A DNA stretch of 64,000 nt, from NCBI GenBank assembly GCA_951640195.1, contig OX621163.1, positions 2,232,001 through 2,296,000 of the forward strand, read 5' to 3'. Source of the stretch: Porpolomopsis calyptriformis (lineage: Eukaryota; Basidiomycota; Agaricomycetes; Agaricales; Hygrophoraceae). Shown here in pieces: positions 33,268-44,274 of the stretch. Under the pieces are notes generated by a model, which searched no databases, was not told the origin of the DNA, and saw only the letters and a program-made list of their open reading frames with translations. The position numbers and the translations under genes were made by a program. Each line of letters starts with the position of its first letter. Position 1 is the stretch's first letter.

Positions 33268-34630
33268 TCATACCAGAACCTTTCTCAATTGCCAAACCTT
33301 CGCTGGCAGAAGGGTCACTGGGCATTTACCGTGTTTCTGGATCTGATCGTACGCACAACGATAGCAGAAAACGTAACCGGACGGTAGGGCGGTGGCATTA
33401 TGGATGTGATTATGACAGATCGGACACTGTCCAAACGTCACTCCGTCCATTGAGATTCCCAACGGATGGGGCGGCAGCATTCGCGGAGGTGGAATGGGAG
33501 GACCAAGCGGCGAGGTGATAAAGGAGCGGGCAGGAGATGAGGGAGAGTACCACCACTCCAAGAACTTGACGAAGAATATCGCAGTGGGCAGAAGAAGCCT
33601 GAGTGAATCGAAAAGCAATTTGGGAGAGGAGAAAATCAAATGCTGGACGAGTCCAATGGGTCCACGGCGGTAATCCGGGGATGATGGTTTTTTCGGCGTT
33701 GCTTGGCTCGCCATACGCTGGAGTATATACCGTCAGCCAATCCTTTAAACCATCAAGAAAAGTCTTACAAAGTCTTCGACTCCAAGTCGCCGAATGTCAA
33801 TACCAATCCAGGACCACCATGGTCGGTAAGAAGGGGTATAATCAAAAAGGTATGCTACATTGCACACCAGCAACCACAGCTCGAAAGAGGTGTTCATCCA
33901 AGGGTAAGTAGTCCTAAATACTTGTCGCAGACGATCGGCAAGGGTCTGCGAAGATGTGGACAATATAGCGATTACTAGATAGGCCAACAGCATACCTGGT
34001 CTGTAGGAGCCCGTGATTGTCCTTCACCTGCACTGTCTTCCAGTATAAGACCACCGCCGAGTGCTTCGTAGTAATCTTGAGCTTTTGCACGAAGATAGGG
34101 AACACCTATCTTTAATGGCAATGACACACCACATCTGGGATGTATATAACGAGACGCACCAGGAACCACAAGGAACGCTGGATATCCTGGTTCCGTAACC
34201 TTTCCTGGGGGAGAATGCCGCCAACTGCTGCTTGAGCCCTCACTGGCTCTACCCATGGTCGACGTCTCCGTTTGAGTCCGTAGAAGTTTTCGGAAAATGA
34301 AGCATCTAGTCGATGGGAGTGAGTCGTGATACGAAATGTCGCGGAGTAGATTTACTATGTTTACGAAGATAATGCCGCTCTACGAAGAACATGACTGCAG
34401 CGTAGAGCTCTTCGTGTCGGTTGACGATGCGCAGAAGGTACCGGGGATATCTTTGAGCGAACACCTACTCTTCAATTGGTGAGAGCAAGCGCCAGTCGGG
34501 CAAAAAGGTTGCTCACGGCGAGAACATATTTAACGGCTGGTTGAAGTAAATCCCTCAGCTGTTCTTGTGCAACCAACTCGAACAATGACGGCTTCAGCGG
34601 GTTACTTCCAAGGTCGTTGAAGAACTCCAT
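33268..34630 (-). CDS. PEX12: Peroxin-12, RING-type peroxisomal ubiquitin ligase subunit
   Basis: Exons 34630-34517, 34464-34356, 34305-34160, 34109-33996, 33945-33769 and 33717-33268 encode 369 aa. The N-terminus MEFFNDLGSNPLKPSLFELVAQEQL is typical. Further landmarks are HNASFSENFYGLKRRR, IGVPYLRAKAQDYYE, LWLLVCNVAYLFDYTPSYRPWWSW and a hydrophobic segment LLPTAIFFVKFLEWWY. The C-terminal RING-like domain has CPICHNHIHNATALPSGYVFCYRCAY and CPVTLLPAKVWQLRKV; as usual for Pex12 it lacks the full set of eight zinc ligands. With Pex2 and Pex10 it ubiquitinates the import receptor Pex5 at the peroxisome membrane. Confidence 0.93.
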
Positions 34631-34969
34631 CGTATGAGGCGCCTGAGAATCAGGTTCTGGTCCTCTGCAGAGTTCATGCCGGCGCCAGCGCGCTACTCCC
34701 GGTCACGCGACGATGGTCCTCCCCGTCGTTTATCATAGCGTCCAAGTGCGACGACCGTTGGCTTAACAAACGAGTCTTGTCCAGCGGAACGCTCTTTGTT
34801 CTATGAGTCCTAGTTTTCTGACTGAAACGTGTCCGTCGCGCTTGACGAAAGATGCCTCGTTGTGCTCAACAATGGGAGGCCGCTTTACATATCCCAGGTT
34901 GCCACATACTTTCCAGACATACCCGCCCCCTTCTCATCACACTCGTACATGTTCAACGGATTGTTTACC
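34631..34969. other. Divergent intergenic region PEX12 / YBR137W-like gene
   Basis: 339 bp between two divergent start codons. It should contain both promoters. An ATG at 34713 opens a short frame that ends quickly, and no coding exon is supported. Confidence 0.4.
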
Positions 34970-35732
34970 ATGCCCCCAACCGATGCCGAACTTGCTGCAA
35001 CAGCGTTGAATGAGGAAGGCCGGTATCGATTTCCTTCCTTTTCTGCATCCGACGCGGTCACCCTTGGGCTTTCACTGCGCAAGCGGTTCCGTGTCTCCTC
35101 TCGTCACTCAAAAGGCAACGGCCTCGTCATATCCATTCAGACCATCGCCGGTCACACACTTTTTGCTTGCACGGTTGGGGATCTTGGCGACCTCTCTGGT
35201 GTGGGTGACGTTGGCCTGGATAGTTGGGCTTGTCTGGAGGGTATGATCAATGTTGTCAGACGAACGGGTCACTCTAGTTTTTATGTGGAGAAAGGGATGG
35301 GAGCGATGGGCAAAACCCCGAAGCAAATGGGTTTGCAAGGCGAATTATGCATCAGTGGTGGAGGTACAGCTTATTTGGTGTCTCGAGTTTGCCAGTTAAA
35401 CTGAGGAATATATTGCAGCTTTTCCGATCTGGTTGGAGGTAACGGTCCCGAGCCCGTAGCACCTGGATGACTGACTGAACAAATCTTAAATCGCAAGAAT
35501 GCCCAGTGTTGTCCTATCGCAGTGGTTGCATGCTATTCCGGTTCCAGCCAGGAAGATCATCATGTATGCCAACGACTCTTTCATGGTTCACCCATTGACC
35601 ATTTTGCAGCTCGTGGTCACAACAGTCAAGGATTTCTTGAACAAGCTGCTCAGGAGCAACGCCACTCCCGCACCGTCCACGTCTGGCCCGATTCTCCCTA
35701 CCCTTCCGCCGAAGGGAAGCCAGGTATGGTGA
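34970..35732 (+). CDS. YBR137W-like (UPF0303/heme-degrading-domain fold) protein
   Basis: Exons 34970-35363, 35419-35438, 35498-35563 and 35610-35732 encode 200 aa. Conserved elements of this small fungal and bacterial family are FSASDAVTLGLSLR, VISIQTIAGHTLFACTVGD, the helix GHSSFYVEKGM, the GELCISGGAFPIWLE motif that crosses intron 1, and a terminal EDHHLVVTTVKDFL. Yeast YBR137W interacts with the Get/TRC and Nedd8 machinery; its biochemical role is not established. Exon 2 is only 20 nt long. An alternative start at 34949 adds seven residues. Confidence 0.75.
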
Positions 35733-35939
35733 TTTTTCATCATTCCGGGAGATCCGTCTAAGACGGATGAATTGTTGAAAGGAATGGATACCCGAGCAAG
35801 GTACAAGCGTTTTCGATCAGCAAACGGAACCTCCATACGAGCATAACGGAGACAGCTAGAACGAAGATAGGACATTGTTCAACTCCAAGCATAACTACAT
35901 AAACTCGGCATTTGAAAAAGGTCCAGACGGAAATTTAAT

Positions 35940-36619
35940 TTACGACTTTTCCTCAGTGACGGAGGGCTGAGGGGGTCCTTTAAGGAATCTGATGTGCTCT
36001 TCAAGACTCAATGAGACAGTGAAGATGATATGATTGCAAACACGGTCTTACCGTGTCTCAAAAAAATCTGCCTTTGTCCTTCAGGAGTATCAGGGTCAGC
36101 GTCAGGTGCAGGCTCTCGCAGCTCAAAATTGGCTTCGACATAGACCTGGCTACCCTTCTGGAGGTTGCGAAGGTAAGAATTGGCAGATGGATTGAAAGAA
36201 AGAATATGGTGCCAAGTGGTCGTGCCCGGGGGGCGCGCTAACAAGGAATGAATTGATAACGGGAGGCAAGTAGTGTGAAAACCGCTCACTGCCGTCAGGG
36301 TTGGCCGGAGGGGGCGGGTAATTAGTGGTAGCGACTGTGTACCTAACCGTAGCGCGAATCAATCACCACGTTTGTATTATTCGGCGAAGCCAGCCAAAGG
36401 AAACTAACGCGACGTATTCTTTTTCATTTTTGGTGAGGCGAACCTCGGGATCCTTGCCTAGTCGGCCAATGAGCGTCAACTTGGCAAGATCGGAGGAGCG
36501 GGTTGCGCTAGATGAGAACGCCTGGAGAAACTTCAGCGATTCATACCCAAGTCAAGTCGCGCAGAACATACGCGGGCGGCGGTGCAGAGTGCAACTGCAC
36601 GATGGCGAACGAAGAACAT
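35940..36619 (-). CDS. RIM1: Mitochondrial single-stranded DNA-binding protein
   Basis: Exons 36619-36572, 36521-36409, 36342-36290, 36237-36052 and 35998-35940 encode 152 aa, the usual Rim1 size. The first 20 residues (FFVRHRAVALCTAARAFSS) look like a mitochondrial presequence. The OB-fold core has LAKLTLIGRLGKDPEVRLT, YTVATTNYPPP, TTTWHHILSFNPSANSYLRNLQKGSQVYVEANFE and the C-terminal RFLKGP. The protein coats single-stranded mtDNA during replication. The first acceptor was chosen as ctccag at 36522 (50-nt intron); an acceptor nine nucleotides earlier is also in frame. It lies head-to-head with HBS1, 95 bp between start codons. Confidence 0.92.
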
Positions 36620-36714
36620 TTTTAGTCTTCGAGATAACGAATAAAATAGAAAATAAAAAAAGCCAAGACGCTTTATTTGGGCGTGTTGACTCGGCGTAGA
36701 TCCAGACGTCCGTC

Positions 36715-39700
36715 ATGTCGCGGCACAGAGCCGTTCGCAATCTCAATATCAATGGTAAACCATTCGCATCTTGCGGAGCAGACAGTCTCTGATCTGTGTC
36801 TAAGATGAACTAGATGATGCTGCTCTTTCTGATGGTGGGGACGATGCTTTAACACCCGAACAACACGGTATGTCACGGTTGTGTTTAGCTGCTGTTCCTA
36901 GATGCCAAACAAAAATGATATAGCGCAACTGAGCAATGGTTTGGATGAAGTCAGAGTCATCCTTGGATCCGAAGACCAATCCGGTCTGTCCGATTCCACT
37001 ATCAAGGATGCCCTATGGCACTTCTACTTCGACATTCGCAATACGGTCGATTGGCTTCTTGGTACGATCTGAATTCTATTTCCAATCACATTTTTATGCT
37101 ACGCGCAGAGGAGCAAGAAAGGAGGAACCAAATGAAGCAGCGAAGAGGTGAGCGCTTGCTTCGCTTTTAATTAGCAAGAATTGGTTTCTGTGCGGCATCG
37201 TTCGTCTTCTATGCACCTTTATTACGTTCCACATGCTTGCCTTGTTCATAGCAATCGCGGCGTAAATCAGGCTTGAACAAGTGAAGGTGCATCTCCAAAC
37301 TTTCTTCTCTCGTTTTCCCTGCCACGAAGGCAACTTCCATTTATCCCTTTTACGCCCCAGGCGGAAACGTCTCCTTGCCTGCCCATGAAGAGGACGAATA
37401 TTTCTCGCCAGTTTCTCTGCACCAGAAGATGATGTCGGGCCTGAACACTGACGAACGACCTCGTGTGCCTTTGATTGTCCTGGCTCAGCAGCAGCAGCAG
37501 GAATTCGGTCATTCCTCAATTAATAGTACCCCGCAGCCCGCCAGGAAGCCGCTTAGCACTATCACCGAGAAATCTGAGCGCACGGAGACACTTCCGCTCT
37601 TGTCTCCGAAGCAACTGTTGACTACGGTTGACCCACCACCTCCGGCACCCTCTAGTACCGTCAGCTCATATGGGCAGATAATCTGTACGAAGTTATTGTC
37701 ATTAATTGGAAAAGGAGTGTCTGACTTCTTCACAGCTGATAACAATCGGCCTCTACCTGACCCGAATGATATTCCCGTATCTCCTTCAAATTCCGCATTG
37801 CAGAGACTTTCAATCTACGAACCACCCCCATCGGCAACTTCCTCTGAAAATCGGAGTCTCCCTTCGTCTCCACGACCACCCAGCGTCCCAATACCACCGG
37901 TCGATTCTATTCCAGATATTCCAGATTTCAACTCGAAGTCAAGCAAGCAACCTGTCCCATCGGTTCAGCAGAGGAACCCGTCAAAGCTCTCGATCTTAGC
38001 TAGCTCCAGAGCAGAAACACACAGCAGGACCTCCCTGAGCTCCAGGACATCCGCTGTGGATCCATCTTCATCAGTCACAACTTACCCTGCCCTTCGCCCG
38101 AACTCAAAGTCAACGCGACCTGTTAGCCCAACCGCTTCCTCCACGTCATCTCATGTTCGTCGCGCAATTCAAACTGCCATTAATCTTGAAGCTGGAGATC
38201 AATTGCCTCCTGAAGACGCGCAATCCAACGTTACGTTGTCCAAAAAAGTTCTTCCTGCATCGTCCCCGATCTCTACACCTTCAACGCCCCATGTCCCAGA
38301 CTCTATACCCATCCCTAACGAAAAGCAACCAAGGGCACGGCAGCCTTCAAAGCTTGCATTACTAGCTCAGTCTAAAGCTCAGGCATCTCAGATCCTTCGA
38401 CCGTTGAAGCTCGAGAAGTCTACGGTAGAGCTCCCGTCGCTGGAGTTCAACCTGCCCCCCACTCGAACGGAATATCTCACCCCAATAGCGAACGGGCCCA
38501 CTGTGACAACTGCTATCACCACTTCCTACCAGTCACTTCGGAGCTTGACCTCTCCTAAGATTCCGGTCTCCTCGGGTGTCCAGGTTGTCCCGCTGCCTCC
38601 TTTTGCGGAGCCAAAGCTTTCGAAGCTGGCATTGAAGATCAAGAAAGGACAAACAACCCCGGATACAGTTCCTGCTGCCATAGAAGGCCATATCGTTTCT
38701 CCGACTCCTCTGCCCATATTTCTGCCGAAGACAACTCACACTCGTGCGTTGCCGTCGGCATTTGCATCATTACTCATCGAAGATGGTCTGATGGATCCCG
38801 AAGACGAACCTGCATCAAAAAACAAGGACGAGAGAGATAGAGAAACTAGAATGGTCACCGATTCCGGCTTGCCGTTCTCAGTCAAACACAAGCCCAAGCG
38901 TAAACACCGCCACCACGCTTCTGTTCCCTCACATATGTTACAGTCGCCCGGATTTGCTTTCGATGTTCCCAGTCCGGATGATATCGTTTTTCACGCCCGC
39001 CGCGGTACTGCGATGGCAAAAAAAGCCTGATTTCGGCGCCTGCGATCCTGCCCCCCACGACAACAGTCCAATTTCTATGCATTATTTATTCTATTTTGCT
39101 TGTCTCTGCTAACATGTTGTCTGTCTTATTAATGTAACAATGTTGTAGTTGCGAAGGAACGCGAGAAATCCCAAACATCAGCGCAGAAAAAACCGGCAGG
39201 CTCGACGCCCACGTCCATGCCTCGCACAGCTGCATCCTCGACCAAGGGTTCCAAAAGGGCGAGTGTGACAGGGTCAAAGAAGTCTGGAATGTCTGCGCCT
39301 GCGCAGGCGGTGGATCAACAAGACATTGACATAGCCGCTTTGAATCTTGAATCGAAGAATGAAGAATCGCAAGAAACGGAGACGCCCCCGAAAATGGCGT
39401 TTGCCCGGGAGAAATTATTGGAAGAAGTTCGAAAGACCTTACAGGCTCACGGACAAAACGAAAAGATTAGAATCAGTTTGGTTGTTGTTGGTGCGGTCAC
39501 CATATCTTTGTGAACATATTGGCGGAAGATTTTCACATCGTCTTTGATTACGCAAAGGTCATGTGGATGCTGGGAAGTCGACGCTTATGGGGAGGTTACT
39601 GTACGAACTCGGGAGAGTAGATGAGAAAACGAGAATATCGCATGAAAGGGGAAGCAGTAAAATCGGCAAGAGCAGCTTCAGCTGGGCATGGGAACTTGAC

Positions 39701-41218
39701 AGCACACTTGAAGAGAGAGAAAGGTAGGTCGTTCTCTCGTTTGAACGAATTCTGTTAATGAGTGGTTGTAGAGGCATAACCGTAGACATCGCACTGCAGT
39801 CAATGACTACGGCTCACAGACAAATCACAATACTTGATGCCCCAGGCCATCGTGATTTTATCCCAAACATGATCTCTGGGGCGGCGCAGGCCGACTGTGC
39901 TTTGCTTGTGGTCGATGCGTCAACCGGAGAATTTGAGGCTGGTTTTGAGAGAGGGGGTCAAACCCGTGAACACCAACTATTGGTTAGAAGTTTGGGTGTG
40001 TCACAGGTCGTCGTGGCCGTGAATAAACTCGATCAGGTATCAGTGTCGTCAGATAGTAAGTGCCTGCCTCTGTTTATGCTTTTGGTTGCACAGGTTGGAT
40101 GGAAGAAGGATCGTTATGACGAGATTTGTAACCTGCTGAGGCCCTTTCTTGTCCAATCTGGATTCCATCCCTCCAAGACAAAATTTGTCCCTGTGTCCGC
40201 TATGCTTGGTGTTAATCTCGTCGAATGTAACGGCCCTAACTCAGAGGAGCTCCGTCGCTGGTATCAGGGCCCAACATTGGTTGACCTGCTTGGTCTGTTT
40301 TTTTTTTTTTTGTTGTTGTTATTTCTTACTGAATATTTGGTGCTTCTGGTCATAGATATCTTAGAGCCTCCCGCCCGTGACATCATGGCACCTCTTCGGT
40401 TGCCTATATCCAATGTCTTCAAAGGAGTCGGAGCGGGCATCGGGGTATCGGGAAGGATTTGCGGCGGTGTGGTCCAAGTTGGGGAGCGGCTTCGTATATT
40501 GCCCGGAGATGAGACTGCGATAGTCAAGCGTGCGTACCCTTTGTCTTCAGTTCGCTCCTTGTTGACTGGAGATACAGAAATAATCAACGAAGAAAACAAT
40601 GTTCCATGGGCGGCTACTGGCTCGAATGTGATTATATACTTGACTGCTGTGGACCCCATCCATCTCAGCATAGGCAACGTGCTTTGTCCACCTTCGGACC
40701 TCGTTCCTCTTGCCACTGTGTTCACAGCTCAGATCATTGTATTCGACATTCAGGTACCCATCACAACAGGGGCTTCAGTACGTCTGAATCTCGTCACAAA
40801 CGTTTGCGCTAATTGTCTTATTTCTAGGTCGAGCTTTTCCATCACTCGCGAGACGCGCCGGCGACTATCTCCAAACTGATATCGGTACTTGATCGGGCGT
40901 CAGGACTTGTCACCAAGAGTAATCCACGGTGCGAGATTTTTTTTCCGTTACATAACCAGCGTTGACGTGGATATTTTCAGGGTACTGACTAAAGGGATGT
41001 CGGCAGAGGTTCAGATAACACTACGCTCATCTGGTCCAGTAGGAGCGCCTTCTGTAGTACGGCCCATCCCCATGGAACGCTTTGCTGTCAATAAAGATAT
41101 GGGGAGGATATTGATCCGCCGAGAGGGAGAGACCATGTGTGCTGGTAAGCCGGGTGATCTTAGATAATGAACGTGTTAACACTGGATTATAGGAGTTGTC
41201 CTGGAGATTGTTGGATGA
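36715..41218 (+). CDS. HBS1: Hbs1 ribosome-rescue GTPase with embedded Ski7-like exon
   Basis: Exons 36715-36754, 36805-36867, 36924-37061, 37109-37147, 37361-39004, 39149-39490, 39558-39723, 39772-40036, 40094-40292, 40356-40777, 40828-40928, 40981-41144 and 41193-41218 give 1202 aa if all are used. Exons 1-4 encode the HBS1 N-terminal domain ([21 protein letters not shown]). Exons 6-13 encode an eEF1A/eRF3-like GTPase: G1 [21 protein letters not shown]3 [11 protein letters not shown]4 NKLD, then two beta-barrels ending LEIVG. Hbs1 with Dom34 rescues stalled ribosomes. Exon 5 is 1644 nt in phase 1 and low-complexity; skipping it keeps the frame and gives 654 aa. Reading past its donor reaches an in-frame stop at 39028-39030, giving a 649-aa Ski7-like form. 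Confidence 0.93.
37361..39030 (+). other. Ski7-like alternative exon within HBS1
   Basis: This block follows a good polypyrimidine acceptor (ttatcccttttacgccccag, ending 37360). Its 5' donor at 39005 (gtactg) is optional, and the frame continues to a TGA at 39028. It encodes mostly disordered Ser/Pro-rich sequence with three repeated SKLxxLA-type motifs ([12 protein letters not shown] at about 37977, [12 protein letters not shown] at about 38342, [11 protein letters not shown] at about 38617). Near the end it has [14 protein letters not shown] and the conserved-looking [19 protein letters not shown]. Short motifs of this kind are how Ski7 and Ski7-like isoforms contact the exosome and Ski complex. 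The isoform assignment is inference without RNA data. Confidence 0.7.
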
Positions 41219-41399
41219 AATGTTGATATACAGTCTATTGAGGAGAAAAAAACCTCCGAGGTGGTAAATATCAGCCATTCAATAAAATAGATGCAGTTTT
41301 CCATGTTTACAGGAACTTTTTCGATTATGAACAATGATAGCTTGAAAACATTTGGGATGAAAACATGGACAAGGACCAATAGCCTTCCGACGTCTGTGC

Positions 41400-42488
41400 T
41401 TATCGTTTCTCCTTCTCTCCCTCCTTGTCATGGGTAAAAATGTGTTTGATCTTGACGAGTAACGATTCTCTTTTTTTGCGAGGACTTGGGATTCCAAACT
41501 TGTGCGATGTCGGGCTACTACCGACCGGTGATTCAAAGGAGGGGAAACTGTATTTCGGGCTTTTAGCCGGCTTGGATGGCGAGCTAGAAACAGGGGAAGA
41601 ACAATTTGTAAGAGAGGCGGGCTGTGGTCGATCGTTGCCGTTCCAGGAGGGGTTTTGTTCGGGTTTTGGAAGAGCAGGAATAGGAGGGGCAGGTTGCTCA
41701 GATCCAGAAACCGTCTGTGCGTTCTTGTCGGGGACTTCCTGTGGGGTGATAGGGGCAGATGCACGTGCAGTGGCCGCCTCGGTGAGTGTCGGCTCGGTAA
41801 GTATTTCAGTAGTAGTGGGTGCGCTGTCATCCGAGAGAACAGGGTCGGTGGCTTGCCTTGTGGTAGGTCGAACGACTTGGAGAGGGATGTGCGTGGACAG
41901 CTCGTCCGGTGCCTTGGGGATGGTCGAGGTGATCGCCGGTTCGGGAGGACATGACGTTGTATCCGTGGTGGTCGGAATCGTAGTGGTGGCAGCGGTTAGG
42001 GGAACGACCGGTACCTGGATTTTCTCAGGCGTTTCAGCGTCAGGCGAGTTGGAGCTTTGGACGAGGGGTGGTAGGGTGGCAGAAAGGATCGCATCAGGAG
42101 AGGGTGGAGGTTGAGTGGGCGCGGTGTACACGTTGTTCCAGTTTCCAAGGGGGTCAATTTCGACTGGGTGACCGTCCTTGATGACCCACCGCCCGTCGAC
42201 GATGAATTTGTATGCGACTTTCTCACCCCAGGGAATTTTCAGTGTGGTTTCGAATCCGGATGCCATTCTAGTGAGTGAGATTGACTTGGACCACTGCGTG
42301 TGGGAGAACAGATGAGGCTGTGGATTCGGGTGAAAAGGCGGGCCGTGTCCATTTACCTTGTCGAAAGTTCCTGTGAGAATAACGCTGGAGGCATCTGTGC
42401 CGGGCCTGTGGAGGCGAATATGTTAGGATGGAGGGGCAGTGTCGTGCAGAGATTACCATTGGAATACGGCGTCGTGCATGCCCGTCAT
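41400..42488 (-). CDS. CBM48/AMPK1-type glycogen-binding domain protein
   Basis: Exons 42488-42457, 42405-42357 and 42293-41400 encode 324 aa. The N-terminal 75 residues form an AMPK-beta-like CBM48 module: AVFQWPGTDASSVILTGTFDKWSKSI, then GFETTLKIPWGEKVAYKFIVDGRW and NNVYTA. Yeast Crp1 and Mdg1 share this arrangement of an N-terminal CBM48 and a disordered tail. The rest is a Thr/Pro/Ser-rich tail with a basic end (SPRKKRESLLVKIKHIF). Binding to branched polysaccharide or a role in signalling is inferred from the family. An ATG three codons downstream (42479) is an alternative start. Confidence 0.85.
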
Positions 42489-42757
42489 GGTTTGAGACAA
42501 GGCTGGGGTGGTTTGGGTGCCACATGATTGTCTAATAAAGTCTGTGGTGGCGGCGATACTTTCGAGGTAGTGAACAAATGTACAAGTGCCTATCGTGCTA
42601 TCATAAACAGGATTCCTACATAGGTTCCTATGGGATAAACCCCCGGTTTTCAATTCAAGATAGAGACGGATTCTGTGTGAAGTTGACCAAACGGTGGTTG
42701 AAAGGTGATCAATGACGTTACCTTTGTGTTTTCTTCTCGCCCACCAATCCCCGGATG

Positions 42758-43204
42758 CTATGCTGAGGTGCAGATGATCTCGTTGATCTTGTCCCAATCA
42801 AGCAACCCGTCCCATGTCACACGCTGTGCGTCTCCGACTGGACTAGGTGTCATCGGAGAATTAACGGCTGGCGTTGGTGGCATTGGCGGTATTGATATGG
42901 GCGGCACTGGCAGTTTTCGAATATTCCGAGTTGCGGGTGGTGGTGGTGGTGAGGATGAAGTCACTGAAGGGCGTGGAAGCGGGCGGATGGGGAGTGGACG
43001 CACCCGGCGGGGTGCATGGCTGTGGGCGCTTGAATGCTCGAACTCAGAGCACTCCGAAATCGAGGAGATGGACGAGAAAGAATCGCTAGACTTATGGGAT
43101 GAAGAGGATGCGAGAGAGAGTTGAGACAGATTGACGGAATGATTCAAGGAAAGTGGCTGGGACGTGGGCGCGGCATTGGGATGTGGACGATGGGATGTGG
43201 ACAT
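42758..43204 (-). CDS. Small Ser/Pro-rich hypothetical protein
   Basis: A single 148-codon reading frame from the ATG at 43204. It is rich in Ser (SISSISECSEFEHSSAHS) and Pro (VRPLPIRPLPRP, PVPPISIPPMPPTP) and ends in a possibly structured segment WDGLLDWDKINEIICTSA. I do not recognise it. The skewed composition on the coding strand and the hydrophobic C-terminal helix favour a real gene, but no conserved domain is visible and an intron near the 3' end cannot be excluded. Confidence 0.45.
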   Translation of the reverse strand: MSTSHRPHPNAAPTSQPLSLNHSVNLSQLSLASSSSHKSSDSFSSISSISECSEFEHSSAHSHAPRRVRPLPIRPLPRPSVTSSSPPPPPATRNIRKLPVPPISIPPMPPTPAVNSPMTPSPVGDAQRVTWDGLLDWDKINEIICTSA

Positions 43205-43793
43205 GGTATAGCGTAGGTGGGAACGACCTAGGCAGGCGTATTAGTAGATTCCGGATGAGCCGAGGCCATATCATTCGGGGTCAGTAAAATGATACACGAT
43301 CACCTTTTTCGGGGAAGGGCATGACATACGTCCTCTGACGCTGTGTACTCCAACCCACATCACCTGGTCCTCGTCAACCATCAGGGCAAGGTACACGTTC
43401 GGCTTCCAATCTTGACAACAATGATGTCCCAAATTTCGCTCCTCACGCTAAATGTGGTATGTTTTGGGTTCACAGGCCGGAGGTTTTAACATAAATTCCA
43501 TATCAGGAATGCATAGCCTCCATCGCAAACCTGCGGAGAGGATCACTGTTTTTGTTCCGTTCACATTCTGAAAACCGACCAGATTGTGGATATTGTCAGC
43601 CGTTTTCCAAGGGGATAATACACCGGTGGCCTCGTCGATACTATTTGGGCGTACAGCCAAAGATCTTGTATTCCCGTGATCCTAAATCTCGCACGATCGA
43701 TCCCTGATAGGTGGATTGGCCGTCTTGTGATACAAATAAGCTGAAAATTAGGGTGGTCCTGAAGGCTCTATTCTTACCTTTTTAATAATCATT
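43205..43793. other. Intergenic region upstream of the Ser/Pro-rich gene
   Basis: 589 bp between the start of the Ser/Pro-rich gene and the 3' end of BOL3. A minus-strand 70-codon open stretch at 43448-43660 has no ATG and no recognisable homology. No gene is called. Confidence 0.4.
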
Positions 43794-44235
43794 TTAAATA
43801 GGTGTTGTTTTTATCTGCAAGAAGAAATCGGTTGGTCTCATGGGCAGCATTACTCCTTACCGCTTACTTGTAATCCATGAATGCTTTCAATCTCCTTCTT
43901 CAAGGTTTCTGTCACCAGCCTGTGCTGTTTCACGATTGACAACCCGTTAAATACTTCGCTTGTGATCGATACCGCGTAGAAAGCTCCCCGCCCTTCCGAA
44001 AGAATACATATTAACATGCTGTACTCGAGATGCTGGAGTACGAACCGGAGATATCCTGGACACGTAATTCAGATGGCTTGAACCGGTCCTTCAGTTTGTC
44101 GTGGATGATCTGTTCGCCTTCCGACAGCTGTGGCGGGGCTGGTGCAGACGACGGTTGTGTGCTGGAATATGATCTACGCACAAGCAGAACGAGCGAGGCT
44201 CGAGAGCGTAAGGACAACGACGGGAGAGCGAACAT
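43794..44235 (-). CDS. BOL3: BolA-family mitochondrial Fe-S protein
   Basis: Exons 44235-44046, 43992-43868 and 43814-43794 encode 111 aa. The Arg/Ser-rich N-terminus (LRSRASLVLLVRRSYSST) is a mitochondrial presequence. The BolA domain follows: GEQIIHDKLKDRF, LRVQDISGRGAFYAVSITSEVFNGLSIVKQHRLV, then LKKEIESIHGLQIKT. The helix-turn-helix-like FNGLSIVKQHRLV with the invariant His of BolA proteins is intact. Yeast Bol3/Aim1 helps deliver 4Fe-4S clusters to late mitochondrial targets such as lipoate synthase. It is divergent from COX15, with only 39 bp between the start codons. Confidence 0.9.
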
Positions 44236-44274
44236 GGTGGTGAGAATGATTTCCGCATTCGGCTATTCGCACCA
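44236..44274. promoter_or_regulatory. 39-bp bidirectional spacer BOL3/COX15
   Basis: The start codons of BOL3 (minus, 44235) and COX15 (plus, 44275) are separated by 39 bp. Promoter elements for each gene must therefore overlap the other's coding region or this short spacer. Confidence 0.6.

Noticed and set aside
37148..37360. Apparent one-base frameshift upstream of the Ski7-like exon of HBS1
   Set aside because: Earlier acceptors give stops or the wrong frame, but the acceptor ccccag ending at 37360 has a good pyrimidine tract and joins in the correct phase, so no frameshift is needed.
41425..42114. Plus-strand 229-codon frame opposite the CBM48 protein
   Set aside because: Val/Gly-rich complement of the Thr/Pro-rich tail of the true gene.
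43448..43660. Minus-strand open frame of about 70 codons (PNSIDEATGVLSPWK...)
   Set aside because: No ATG, no credible splice partner upstream and no family resemblance.
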